Assembly: GCF_000264905.1 (NCBI RefSeq)
Contig: NW_006763141.1
Span: forward strand, 258,814-322,813
Reading direction: 5' to 3'
Source of the DNA: Stereum hirsutum FP-91666 SS1
Lineage: Eukaryota > Basidiomycota > Agaricomycetes > Russulales > Stereaceae
Length of the DNA: 64,000 bases
The position numbers and the translations under genes are program-made. Below the pieces are notes generated by a model, which made no database searches, was not told the origin of the DNA, and worked only from the letters and a program-made list of their open reading frames with translations. This document shows, piece by piece, positions 33,121-44,549 of this stretch. The first letter of the stretch is position 1. Each line of letters starts with the position of its first letter.

Positions 33121-33639
33121 TAAACAAACCGAAAAAGGGCCTCTTGTGCCTGTAGGAAAGGCCAAAACAAGGATATGGACATCACTGCCTTCGAATGAAA
33201 TGCATGAAGTTAGAAAGTAAGCACTGCATGTTTTCGGAGCAAGTGGCTTGGCGTCGTTGAATCCAGAAGTCTTCGACTCCTTGCGGCGCACGGACACTCG
33301 GAAACTGCCGGTGGACAGAGCAAAGGACTTTGGATGGCGACCGAGTACTACTAGCAGATCTCACATTGACTTGGCCTTAGACGTTCATAAGGACGTTCAT
33401 AAGGCTTGTGACACCGAGCTAAGCCTGTCAGCGGTGAGGATACGTCGTCCCTAAACTCGTGGTTGATGTGTCCTTCCCACTACTGCATCCTCAACACGAT
33501 CCAGACGAGATGGTACGACTCGGAGAAGGGAGATGTGGAATATTGGCTCGAGTTTCATTGTGTACATCATTATTATAGTATTTACAACCGTTCACACCCA
33601 ATTGAGACCATGATATTTTCACGTATCATCCAATGACCC
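33121..33639. other. Intergenic, no gene seen
   Basis: Contains a perfect tandem 12-mer GACGTTCATAAG near 33382-33405. No coding signal was recognised. Confidence 0.4.
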
Positions 33640-35290
33640 TCATTTAGTATTGCAGGAAAAAAAGACAACAAGCCTCGTCTCAAGAGCAACAACACAGAGA
33701 TCCAGTAGCTTCACGTTCCAAAGAGCACCGCGCCCCCAAAAGGCGACGAACATGCCTGCGGCTGCCCCAACTTCGGCGTCAGTGCCAAAAGGAGTCAATG
33801 GCGGACACGGCTCCTCCAGGGGATGCATGGCACGTCTCCTTCTCGTCGTAGCAAAGGTCTTCGTAATGTCGGGTGAGAACACCGGCACCGGACGTTTTGG
33901 CTGGACACGAGTAGTCTCGACGACCTGACCGAATCCCGCAATAGATGAGGGCAAAATTTTGAAGGTCTCGTGAGGATCGGCGGGATGGTCGATGGACTTG
34001 ACGGACGTCGCAGAGGGAATACGAGACGTTGATCCGAGGTTTTTCAGGGGGCCTCACGCAGAGTTTCTGCGATACCTTTGAGTGTTAAAGGCACCCTGCA
34101 ACGATACCACAAAGTATGCTCCGACTCCGGATAACTCACCTGGTTTGTTGTTTGTTTCATGCCTGTGATGAAGGAAGCTTACCTATTTCTGCATAAGTAG
34201 ACCTTTCGTCGGGGACGATGGTGTGTAGACTGGGCCTCAACGAGCCGTCTCTGTCGCGCAGGGATGGCGAGGTCCCCATCGTCAACTTATCTAGCAGATC
34301 GTACGACTGAACTATCAACGACCGCACCGGCTCACAGCAGGATCATATTGGTCAAGTCTTGCCTATCTCTCCAGATATACCTCCGACCACTCCTATTCTT
34401 CACGGGCGCCACACCATACCACCCTCTGCAACAGGATGATCGCTATCATCCGCAATACTGGTCTCTTGATCAGCACGAATCGACTGGTTGAAGAAAATAT
34501 GTTGGACAGCATACTCGGATTCAGAACTTTCGTAAGTTTGCCTTAAACATTCGAGCATTGTCTGAGAAAGGTCTTGCTCCGTGTCGGACCAGAGGTCGCT
34601 GTGCGGACTATGAGACTGGGAAATCAGGTTGAGACACGCAAAGAACAAGACACGGGAATTCACCATTCGGGACTCGGAGATCTTGGAAGTTCATCCTCAA
34701 TGTTGATGTCCTGTAGATTTGATAGCAGATCATTTAGGACCCAGGGGGATGGAAACAGAGAGGGCATAGTCCGTCACTACAAGAAGAGTGGTATGATGAT
34801 AGCACAGTCCGTCGTGGAAGGATGGAGAAGGATGAGCAGGACAAGAGAGATGAGGACGGTTAAAACGGGGTCGGAGCAGTGACACGTGGTCTCGTGTTAT
34901 TGTCGACTCTTCATTGTTGCCTCGCCAAGACTCACGAGGGGAGCAAAAGAATGTACGAGCCGTCGCTTCCAGTCATGACAATGGGCGAAACGGTCCTTGA
35001 AGACCACATCGTGGAGTCCAGCGGGCTTCATGAACCCATTGGCATCCGGTACATATGGCTCCTTTTGCATCTGAGTCTGCATCTGAGGCTGTGACGGCCT
35101 TGCCGTCCGCATATCGGCATACTTTTAATTGCCTTTGAAGGGCTTTTCTTTCGGTCTGGCTGCACGGGCTTCTGGTTGGTAGGATGTCGAACCGGAGATG
35201 GAGGTGAGGCGTTTCGAAATCGAGAAAGAGGTAGCGGTCGTAGAGGTGGGCTCGGTTGGTGCTGGTATGGTATCCTGTAGAAAATAGAAA
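33640..35290 (-). other. Possible degraded or uncharacterised minus-strand gene
   Basis: Three minus-strand segments look coding but could not be joined with confidence. They are about 35110-34950 (polar, ending HSFAPL before a GTGAGT donor), about 34720-34672 (DINIEDELPRSPSPE after a CAG acceptor) and about 34050-33640 (TSRIPSATSVKSIDHPADPHETFKILP and a proline-rich segment). Frames between them contain stops. No domain was recognised. It may be a fast-evolving gene with missed exons or a relic. Confidence 0.25.
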
Positions 35291-35635
35291 TTAATACGAA
35301 CAAGACAGTGTACGCGTGACGTGAGGAGGACAGACTGTTTCCATGACTTCTTCCCCTTTCTTGTTCCGCCGTGTCCGTCGACCGTGCAGCTTTATACCAT
35401 GCAGCTCGTGCTGCCAGATGCCAATGACGACTCTCCAGAAGGTGAGAATATGGGAGGTAAATAAGATGCTTCGTGCGTCGGTGATACACTGCCAGCAAAT
35501 GGCAAACAAATGGTAAAACATTCAATCTCGTAAAATATGCACGCTCGAGCAAAGCAAGCGCTGTGAGCGCGCCACCGAAGCTCACCGAACCATGCAGCTT
35601 TCAGCTTACCCAATCACGGAACAGAGCCACGCGAG

Positions 35636-35705
35636 TGTCCCCGGAACTGTGGGGGAGCTTTCTCCTTGCTTTCTCAGTGCTTTCTCCCCCACATATCCGG
35701 GGACA
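35636..35705. mobile_element. 70-bp fold-back element
   Basis: TGTCCCCGGAACTGTGGGGG and, 30 bp later, the reverse complement of TGTCCCCGGATATGTGGGGG form arms of 22 bp with two mismatches around a short pyrimidine-rich centre. No clear target duplication was found. It lies just left of a duplicated fragment of the GH79 gene. Confidence 0.55.
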
Positions 35706-35735
35706 TTTACAAACCGCATCTCCTTTGACTCTAGC

Positions 35736-35825
35736 AAGCTGACCTGTGAATGGTACATATACGCCATCAACGACGAAGCTCGCGCTTTAAATTTTAAACC
35801 ACATCACCGACAATTCTGCCAGCGC
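35736..35825 (+). pseudogene. Duplicated fragment of the GH79 gene
   Basis: About 90 bp (GCTGACCTGTGAATGG... through GACGAAGCTCGCGCTTT...) resembles 38020-38118 of the GH79 gene, spanning the end of an intron and the start of an exon there. The frame is not kept. It is a stray partial copy 0.1 kb upstream of the gene's own start. Confidence 0.6.
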
Positions 35826-35891
35826 GTTACCTAGTGTCTACCAACCCCAGTACCAAGTCATCTACCGTTTTTCCACAATCGACAGTCGACC

Positions 35892-38620
35892 TCTGTGACG
35901 ACAAATGCGACTGCAGCCTCAGCAACACATAGCGGCTCAGTAGCATATGATACGACAGCTCTCAGTGGCCCCTGCAGTGCCAAACCCAGCTCCAGCCACC
36001 TCCTTCGGCATCCAACTCTATTCGAGTGGATGACTGGTTTGTTGATACCACAGAATGGTGGTTTCTTTGGATTCTCGATCCAAATGTCCGTGGTGAGCCA
36101 TGTCTGTGACTGTTTCTGCGGCGATGACTGATGTACTCCGCGTACTTATGTTGTCGATGTACAGTGAACTCGAATAGGTACTACAGTTCATGTTCGTTCT
36201 TGGAGGAAGATCAAAGGCTGGCAACCTTCCAGCCCGGTCCTCCTAGTTCCCTTCCTCAATTGGATGGAAAACATTCAGCAAATAATTGGCTGGGTTCGGG
36301 TGCGTATCATATCTTTTCTCACTGGCAAAAATTCTTGACGACGCCACTTTCGCCTCTCCTTCCCCATTGGACATGTCAGATGAATATTCTTTGTCTATCT
36401 TAGTCATTCCCATGTTCGTACTAAGACCGACGACCTTTTCCTGGTCCGAGTAGGAGGAAAAACTCCAGAATCAGCCGTGCTCGTCGCTACCCTCGCCAAC
36501 AACTCCATCTTCTCAAAGGACTACTCCGCAATCTCAGGCAGGAACAACACGCCGCCACTGGACTACATCCCGAAGATGCTCTATACGATGGGAGATGTCT
36601 CCGCTCTCACGAACATCAGGTGGCACCTCGGTGCCCCAATCTTTGACACCTCGTCGTTCTAGAGTCTCGGCATCGTATCCTCCGGCCAGACCGTTCTCGG
36701 AGACTACCTATCGGCTTTCCAAGCAGGGAGTGAACTGGATTTGTATACTGACCATGGTGAGTGCGTTATGTGGCTCGAGAAGCGCGTCTACAGTAGTAAG
36801 TACTGACGGGTAGATTGTTTGCTCTGCACAGGGTTCGTCACCTTTGCTATGATACTCGCGGATGTTTGGTTAACTCGGGATCATTCCTTCCTCATTCATC
36901 TCTTCCTTCCTCATTCATCTCCATCAGTCATCGTACTGAGGTCAGTTCTTCATGTAGAAATAATTTTGCGTTTTGCTGATCTTCGTGTTTTCATCTACCC
37001 ATTCATGTTATATCAACGAACGACCCATAATAGTAGGGATATACACTCTATGACTATGATGGCGAAATCGACGACTTCATCACGCAAGCCGGAAGTGGCT
37101 CCTCCATTCTCAAGACTAACGACGTCTAGATTATTCCTTCTGTCACGAACGGCGACTGGACGCCCGAGGTGGTCCGGGACAACGGCATCGTTGCCAATTT
37201 CTCGGATCATTTGAACGCGCTCGCAGTGGAGCAGTATGTGCCTACATGCTTTCTCGCTCTGCTTGGAAGCTGTTGATGGTCTCTTTCCCCCCTCATGACC
37301 TACGCTACTCGCCGCGCTTATCACCCTAGCTACCCGACAGACAATTACGCCCGCTAACTCGACACCGACGGGACGGTCATCAATCCGCAGGATGTGTTCC
37401 CAGACTATCTCAATCACACCTCGGGCCAAGCAATCGTAGCTCCCTACACCAATATCGCGAATACTATCGCCCAACCTGCAGGCAAGCCTTTCATCATGTT
37501 CGAGGTGAGAACTCGGCGCCGTCCATGCAACTTCGGATGGGATTTGAAGATCGAGTCAAGGACTGACTATTGTTCCTTTTGAATATCAGACCAGTACGAC
37601 ATCATGTGAAGATTTTACGTGTGTTAGCAACAGTTTTAGCGCGACACTCTGAGCACTTGATTACGCTATGACGATAGTCTACTCAAACTTCACGGGACCG
37701 CTTTTCCACGCTGGTGGACAGAACGCGTACTATAACCTTGTGCGGATTTCTCTTGTCTCACTTCGGTATTCCAACCAAAGGTAACTTCAGCTGATCAATC
37801 TTTGTGCGCAACTCAGTTCAAGCCACCTCCAACGAACCAGTCCTCGTTCAAGCAATGGTCTGTTGGTGCGACGTATTACTCCGCGCTCGTCATGGTCGAG
37901 GTTCTTGGTCCGAGCAATGCTTCCGAGCTCATTGATCTGGGGGCAAACGACAGCAGCATCTACACGCCTGGGTTCGTTTCCTCCTTTCCATCATTGGTCT
38001 ATCTCCTTCAATCCTCATGAACTGACCTGTGGATGGTGTGATGCAGATACGCGATTTACGAGAACGGCACGCCGACGAAGCTCGCGCTTTTCAACTACAT
38101 CACAGGCAGTTCTGGTGCGTCGGAATACACGGCCACCGTCGCGATCGGGGGAAGTGGGGCTGGTCAAGATAATCCACCACCAAGCTCTGTCAGGGTCAAG
38201 CACGTACGGTCTTCCTCCGTTGCCGATATCCAGGACTTCACTTGGGCTGGCCAGGTCAGCCTCGTTCTCGTTCACTCTAGCGCTTACATCGGCTGATCTC
38301 TCACAATGGTGCGACAGACATTCGGCGCCTCCCTCGCCTCTGACGGTCGTCTCACTGGCGATCTCGATGTGCAAACTGTGCAATGCGATACGTCTTCCAA
38401 CACCTGCCAAATCAAAATTCCAGCCCCGTCGTTCGCGCTCGTCTTTTTGACCGACGATGCCTACTCCTCCATCAGCCCAACGGCCACAGAGACGTTCCCG
38501 ACGACGGTGTTCAGCAAGACCGTGAACACTCTGTCCATTGAAATGAGCGTTCTCAAGACTTGGAATGGTCACGTCAAGTCTTGTATTGGTTTAATCGTCG
38601 TTCAATTCAACGTCGGTCTC
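35892..38620 (+). pseudogene. GH79 family beta-glucuronidase-like gene, disabled
   Basis: Homology runs from the amino strand SFGIQLYSSG...GLLIPQNGGFFGFSIQMSV through VPFLNWMENIQQIIGWVRVR, TPPLDYIPKMLYTMGDVSALTNIRWHLGAP, DWTPEVV and GKPFIMFE. It continues to the carboxyl domain (SSFKQWSVGATYYSALVMVEVLGPSNASELIDLGANDSSIYTPG). Damage is visible at several points. Two compensating frame changes occur at about 35970 and 36028. In-frame stops lie at 36660-36662 (TAG), 37127-37129 (TAG) and 37355-37357 (TAA). The acid/base motif normally GNEP reads GSEL, although the glutamate remains. Intact relatives release glucuronic acid from arabinogalactan or plant and fungal glycans outside the cell. Confidence 0.8.
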
Positions 38621-38653
38621 GTCGCGCACCATGCACCATGGCCCTGTGTCTAA

Positions 38654-39295
38654 AATAAATGCTGCAGTCTCTCGGTTGCGTATGGTTTGCTTTCCTTCAC
38701 CCTCTCCTCTCGAGACCGTTGGCTTTCCTCTTCTTCGTCTTTCTGCATGACGTGTCTGGTTACGCGTACACGCAATCACGCACCCATTCGCCGAACCCAC
38801 TGGCAGCAGAGACGCGCACTCGAAGAATAATAACGTGCGGCTGCCATTTACATCAAACTGGTGGTTGGATTCCCTCTTTTGAACGTGGAAGCCTGGTGGT
38901 CGATACTGCTTAGAGCTTGGAGGTCACGGATGTCTGCCTTGAAAATGGTTCGAACGCCCCATCGACATGGGACGATATACTTACCATAATTGCACTTTAT
39001 TACCGAGGTGCAAATACGTTGTCTAAAAATCTGGAGATTCACATTCGAGTTCGGTGGTGACTTTCCTTTGTTTTTCCGCACCGAGCACGAAAGCTAGCTA
39101 CTTGACCTGGTCTAAGTCGCTCGACTAACGGTAGACTAACGGAACCTCTTGCTCCGACTCAGACTTCGAGTTTCAGCGTCCGTCGTGATCACAAGAAGCT
39201 GGACAAAAATATGACAATTTCATGAACGATATGATAAAATTACAAAGATCGTTGAAACATAGAACGTCCTCGGTGACGAATACGGCAATTATTCG
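38654..39295. other. Intergenic, no gene seen
   Basis: Between the 3' end of the GH79 pseudogene (plus) and the 3' end of the acidic-tail protein gene (minus). No motif or repeat was recognised. Confidence 0.5.
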
Positions 39296-41069
39296 CTAGA
39301 CCTCGACCCGTACTAGCCTCGACGACCTGCGGCGCCACCTCTGGTTCGCTTTCTCCTCGTCAGACTCACCTTCCCCACCGTCTTCCACCTCCTGACCCTC
39401 TTCCTCGTCATCTTCCTCCTCTTCCTCGTCCTCCACAGCCTCCACAGCCTCCTCGTTCACTTTTCCCAAATGCTCCGCTTCCACCTCTTTTTCCGCTTCC
39501 GCAACTTCTTGTATGACATCTTGATACATCAATTGAATCTTCTCAAATTTTATCGACAAAGTGCGGAGCTTTTCTTCCGCTGTAGAGCGACCGGTATTGG
39601 ACTGCTTATTCCTGAGTTGAAGTATGGAATCTGAGAACGTCGCCTTTTCCTTGACAGTGCCGCCCTCCAGAACGATTTCCGCCTTTTTGCTGTGAAGCAT
39701 TGTTAGAGATACGCAGACGGAAGACTGAATGAGAAAAGGTTGACGTACAATGGGACCAAGCCGGCGATCTTGTGCTGTTTCATCGGCCGCGTCCACCAGG
39801 ATGTATCCACCTCGGGTAAAGCAGGAACGGGGGGAAACATATCCTTGAATCGGCCGGAGGCCGCAAGGACCCAAGACACATGCGCCAATAAAGCCGGCAT
39901 TCCTTTCCCGTACGAAGGTGAGAAATAACTAGTGTTGTTCGGCTTGTCTTCATAGACAAACGTAGTCGACTCGAATGACCCCAGGATATGGAACTCGGTA
40001 CCGTAGACTCCGCTTTGTGTGTAGACCTTTTGGATAGGTCAGTTCGAGATAGTCTGCACGCAGGACTCAAGGCACTCACTTGTAACAGCATCTTCGCACC
40101 GGCATCCATCTTTCTTCCTTCAGTTATGGTGACAGGAGAGACAAACCGTAAGCCCGGAACGCTATCATCATCATCATCACGCTTCCATAATGCCGGGATA
40201 TGCTTTCGGTCGACGCGAAACTCTCGGAGAGGGTCAAGATCTTTCTGGTGATGAATAACATGGTGAGTCTTGTCCTCTCGGACCACAAAAGCCTTCGGAT
40301 AGGTCTGACCCTGATGGGGGTCCTTAGGGTGGTCCAGCAGTCTGAGAACGTGGATTGAGTCCGGAATGATCTGACGGGACACGCCAGAAGGGTCGAAATA
40401 AGCACCGGGGGCGGATGACACGTAAGGGAGTGTGATATTTTGTTCGAATTCTGTCAAGTCAACAGTGCTCGAGGTGAATGGCATGCCGTTACTATCGTTG
40501 TGAGTGAGGAGGTATCGAAGAATGTAATTCGCGGGGTTGTCAAACATATCGCGATTCAGGCGCTCGGTGTCCTTCTCGGAATGCATTACTGGTGGAGAAC
40601 CTCTTTTGGTCAGTGAGGGGCATATTTGAGCAGCAATGTCATAATCTTCAACAGTTGTCAGGTCTTTGATTATGATGCGCTTGAGTAAAGCTTTCGTCGC
40701 GGGGAAGTACTGCCTGGCGAGATCTTGAGCTTGGACGATGACCTGCAGCGACGAGTCGCCCCTCTGGATATCGATGTCCGCCTCAGTGGGGTCCCGAGTA
40801 GACTTGGACACGGTCATGGCTCTGCCAAAAATAGGAGGAGCTGGAATATCAACCATGATCAGATCATACATAGTGCACTCTCTGACACCATCCAGGTAAT
40901 TCTCTGGGTGAACCGGGTACATGTCGGTGTCGGCAGAGCCAGACCGGGGGATGGTAGACGGGGGTTTAGGGTCCGAGTCACCGCCATTTTTGCGCGCCGG
41001 GCGTGGAGCTGGACGGTCTTTAACAGGCGGGAGATCAAAGCGCGCCTGTTTGGGCTTCTTGGGCGGCAT
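39296..41069 (-). CDS. Uncharacterised protein with coiled coil and acidic tail (553 aa)
   Basis: Three exons read leftwards: 41069-40080, 40026-39749 and 39689-39296, in phase (1,662 nt with stop). The amino end is basic and proline-rich (MPPKKPKQARFDLPP), followed by a soluble region with no family that I recognise. The carboxyl 130 residues hold a helical stretch (RSTAEEKLRTLSIKFEKIQLMYQDVIQEVAEAEKEVE) and a long Glu/Asp run. They end in a basic segment (RWRRRSSRLVRVEV). The charge layout suggests a nuclear or chromatin-associated protein, which is a guess. It is divergently arranged with the first kinase-like gene. Confidence 0.7.
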
Positions 41070-41362
41070 GATGAGGATCGAGGTAGAAGTTGAAGTGAGA
41101 ACGAGAGCAATGGGAGAAGAGCACGTAGCCTACGAGAGCCTCATGCTCCTTCTTATATGTATCTTCGGCTCGACGCAGTGTCAGAGATTCGCAACTTTGC
41201 CAGCAATCGATCGTGTCAATGGCACGTGTTGCTTTTGTTCTCGACGTGCGGCCCCGGAGAACAATGGGTCGCCGTGATGTCGGGCATGGGAACTCTGGGT
41301 GACGTAAGCATTTTGGTGATGCTTAAAGCGGCCGGCCGTCCAACCTTCCGCACCCAACCATC
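41070..41362. promoter_or_regulatory. Shared divergent promoter region (293 bp)
   Basis: The starts of the minus-strand coiled-coil gene (41069) and the plus-strand kinase-like gene (41363) are 293 bp apart, so their promoters must overlap. No individual factor site was assigned. Confidence 0.4.
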
Positions 41363-42584
41363 ATGTCACTCATCGTGCACTTGCCCCCTAAGGCCTCAAA
41401 ATCTAAACAACACACACTTCAGCTCCCGCGCTTTGGCAACGATGTCGATGTCGAGGCTTTCCTTGTCCGAGACCCTTGTTTAATACAGTCTGGCCGGCGC
41501 TTCCACGTTTTCTCAGGCACTCTCAGAGCTTCAAAATCCAAATCATCACCCCCTATTAGAGTCGTCTGTAAACTCTCCTATACCTCTGCTGGAAGGGACC
41601 GTCTTTTGCGCGAGTCCGTGATCTACGATCATCTCAAGAGCCTTCAAGGCAAGGTCGTACCGCGCTGCTACGGCTACTTCGAGGACACAAATATCGCCGG
41701 ATGTCTTGTGCTTGAACACGCGGGAGAAGCACTAACAACTTGCTTCGAGAACTTGGATGACGAGCTCAAGTAAGTCTCGTATGCTTCTTGGCCCCTGCGA
41801 AATCCAACTCATATATCCTTTGTCGTCCGTCATGGCGGGACACAGATTAAAGGTCATGGACGCCTTTGATCAGATCCACCAAGTCGGTGTTCAACACGAT
41901 GATATTGCTGAACGCAACGTCCTCGTCAACGAAGAAGGCAGAGTTTTTATCATCGATTTCGAGCACTCTTTCCCGTCGAAATGTAAGCGGCGTGTCCCGA
42001 TACCCGGTCTCGGCGATCTTGGTATCGAGAGAAGCAAGCTGTTGTGTAATGAACTCTGGGATCTTGGGTGGTCACTGAGGATGTGGAAGCCTCGTACGTG
42101 AATTTCTTTTGCTTCAGTCGGCATATTGCGTCTCTGCTGTGTACTTATCACCACTCCATCTTGCTCCCGTATGATGACAGCAGTCGTGCAGGTCTTCGGA
42201 CACCTGACTCCCATCCAGGCCTTCAATGACCACGATCGACTCATCGCCGAACGGCCGTCGAACTATTCTCAAGCTGAAGCGGAGACAGAAGCTCATTACC
42301 TTTGGACGGAATACGTAAAGCGATGGTTCCCCGACGAGTATGCCAAAATTCCCAAAGGTGAGCTTGTAATCCTTCTCGAAGATGTCAAAGTGATGCGAGT
42401 TTCTCTGCTTGCCATAGATGGGAAACGGCATTGGCCGATTGTGAAGTTCAACCGCGAAGCTGAAGAAGACGATGATGACGATGAAGAAGACGATGAAGAC
42501 CTCGAAGTCATTACGAGCAGCGAACAGCGTTCCGATCCGCTGCTAGATAGTGGTTCAGATTATTCGAGTAACGGTTCTCAATGA
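41363..42584 (+). CDS. Protein-kinase-like protein, first tandem copy (352 aa)
   Basis: Three exons: 41363-41769, 41846-42093 and 42181-42584. The fold is kinase-like though divergent. RVVCKLSY carries the ATP-binding lysine (about K70), followed by RESVIYDHL with a helix-C glutamate. A hinge CLVLEHAGEAL, a catalytic loop HDDIAERNVLV (residues 153-163, equivalent to HRDxxxxN) and FIIDFE (Asp 173, equivalent to DFG) follow. The carboxyl end has an acidic run and a serine-rich tail ending SNGSQ. Such small kinase-like proteins are expanded in agaricomycetes and most have no known substrate. All key residues are present, so catalysis is possible. A paralogue follows 0.75 kb downstream. Confidence 0.78.
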
Positions 42585-43332
42585 TGACCGCATCTCATCT
42601 CTTCCATCCGTCGCTTGATATTTTGTTTGTTGTCCACATCTCTCCCGTTCATATGTGCATCTCGTCATGGTCTTCACTTTGTGTATTCACTAGGTAAACA
42701 TAAATGTAATACTCTATCAAGTATACACATCCTGTATCTCAATCGGTGATGTTTTGGTACGCCCGTGTGTTGTTCACCCTTTTATTTATACCCTGGTCGC
42801 AACGGCACGCATAAAAACTTGTAGGAGAACTGGACTGGATATTTCAATCGTGGATGCGAATCCATTTATACTCCGCCCGGCCATTCCCATATCCGAGGTC
42901 TGTCAAGTGGCGTCAATCATTTAGTGTAAGTTTGAAACTGTAGTAGTTTAGTAGTCACACGTATGACGTATGGAGAAGCATGTACATGAGTGAATTGTTC
43001 TGCCATTTTTTTGAGGTTCCTCTGAAGCCCAAGCAAGGTCTGTGCCGCCCCAGGCGGAGCGAGTGAGTTATGGACTGTGGATCACAGCGCCGCGAGATGC
43101 TTAGTCATCTAAGACACCGGAAGTCGCCGGTGGCGGCGGGAGTCCGACTAATTCCGGTATTTCGCCTTGCTGGACGACGTCGACCTCAAACCACCGTCGC
43201 CCTCACTCTGCGTCAATCTTGCGACGACCATTACTTGTGTGTCTTCTCATCTCAGACGATACAAGAGCTTTTTGGTAGCATTAACCACTCACAACACAGT
43301 CCAACATAGTGTCCTGACTTTCGTTAGCCAAG
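42585..43332. other. Spacer between tandem kinase-like copies
   Basis: It starts with the 3' flank of copy 1. Stretches such as ATCTCAATCGGTGATGTTTT, the CTGGTCGCAACGGCAC segment and the ACTCCGCCCGGCCATTCC segment recur after copy 2 (to about 44890), showing that the duplication includes about 330 bp of 3' flank. Confidence 0.6.
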
Positions 43333-44549
43333 ATGTCACTCACCGTGGATTTACCCCCACAGGTCTCGTGGTCTAAGCAACGCACACTTCAGCTTCCGGG
43401 CTTCGGAAAGAATGTCAACGTGGAAGCTCTTTCTGTCCGAGACCCCATCTTACTTCAGTCTGGCCGACGCTTTCATCTTCTCTCAGGCTCTCTCCTCTCT
43501 TCCAATTCCGAGAATCCCCCCATCCAAGTCGTTTGTAAACTCAGCTTCAGTGCTAAGGGCATGGACCGCCTCCTGCGTGAGTCCGTGATTTACGATCATC
43601 TCAAGAATCTCCAGGGCAAGGTCGTCCCGCGCTGTTTCGGCTACTTCGAGGACACCGCGGTCGCTGGATGTCTTGTCCTCGAACACGCGGGAGAGGCACT
43701 TACGACCTCCTTTGAGTACCTCGATGGAGAGCTCAAGTGAGTCCCGTGTTTTTATTTACTGCGAAATGAACCTCATCGTTTCTGCTCCATCATGACGTGA
43801 CACAGGTCAAAGATTATGGACGCGTTTGATCAAATCCATCAAGCCGGTGTCGAGCATGATGATGTTGCTGAGCGCAATGTCCTCGTCAACGAACAGGGGA
43901 GGGTTTTTGTCATCGCTTTTGAGCGCTCTTTCCCGGCAAGATGCTGGCGGCGTCGTCCAATACCCGGACTTGGCGATCTTGGACCAGACAAATCCAGGTT
44001 TTTGTGTGATGAGCTCTGGCATTTGGGGTACTCACTGAGGATGTGGAAGCCACGTACGCAAATTCTCTTCCACCTAGTTGTCGACAATTGCATCGCGTAC
44101 TTATCACTGCTCCGTCACGCTCTCATGGGGTGACAGCAACCATGCAGGTCTTTGGACACCTGACTCCCATCCAGGCCTTCAATGACCACGATAAACTCAT
44201 CGCTAATCGACCATCGGACTATTCGAAAGGGCGAGCGGAGGTAGAAGCACATTACCTTTGGAATGAGTATGTAAAGCGATGGTTCCCGGATGAGTATGCC
44301 AAAATACCTAAGGGTAGGCAGGTCCTTTTTTCCAATGATGTCAATACACTGATGTCAGCGGCTCTTCCTGTCATAGATGGGGAAATGCATTGGCCGATTG
44401 TGAAGTTCAACCGCGAAGCTGAAGAGGACGATGATGACGAAGAAGACGACGACGACGAAGACCTCGAAGTTATCACGAGCGGCGAACAGCGTTCTGATCC
44501 GCTGCTAGACAGTGGTTCAGATCACTCGAGTAACGGCTCTCAGGGATGA
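43333..44549 (+). CDS. Protein-kinase-like protein, second tandem copy, probable pseudokinase (354 aa)
   Basis: Exons 43333-43736, 43806-44053 and 44137-44549 have the same intron positions and phases as copy 1. The ATP lysine (VVCKLSF, about K69) and the catalytic loop HDDVAERNVLV are kept. The metal-binding aspartate is replaced: VIAFER stands where copy 1 has IIDFEH, through one base (GAT to GCT, codon 43915-43917). The frame is otherwise open to the same acidic and serine-rich tail. In known kinases loss of this Asp abolishes or strongly reduces phosphotransfer, so the copy may act as a regulator or decoy, or be newly decaying. Confidence 0.78.
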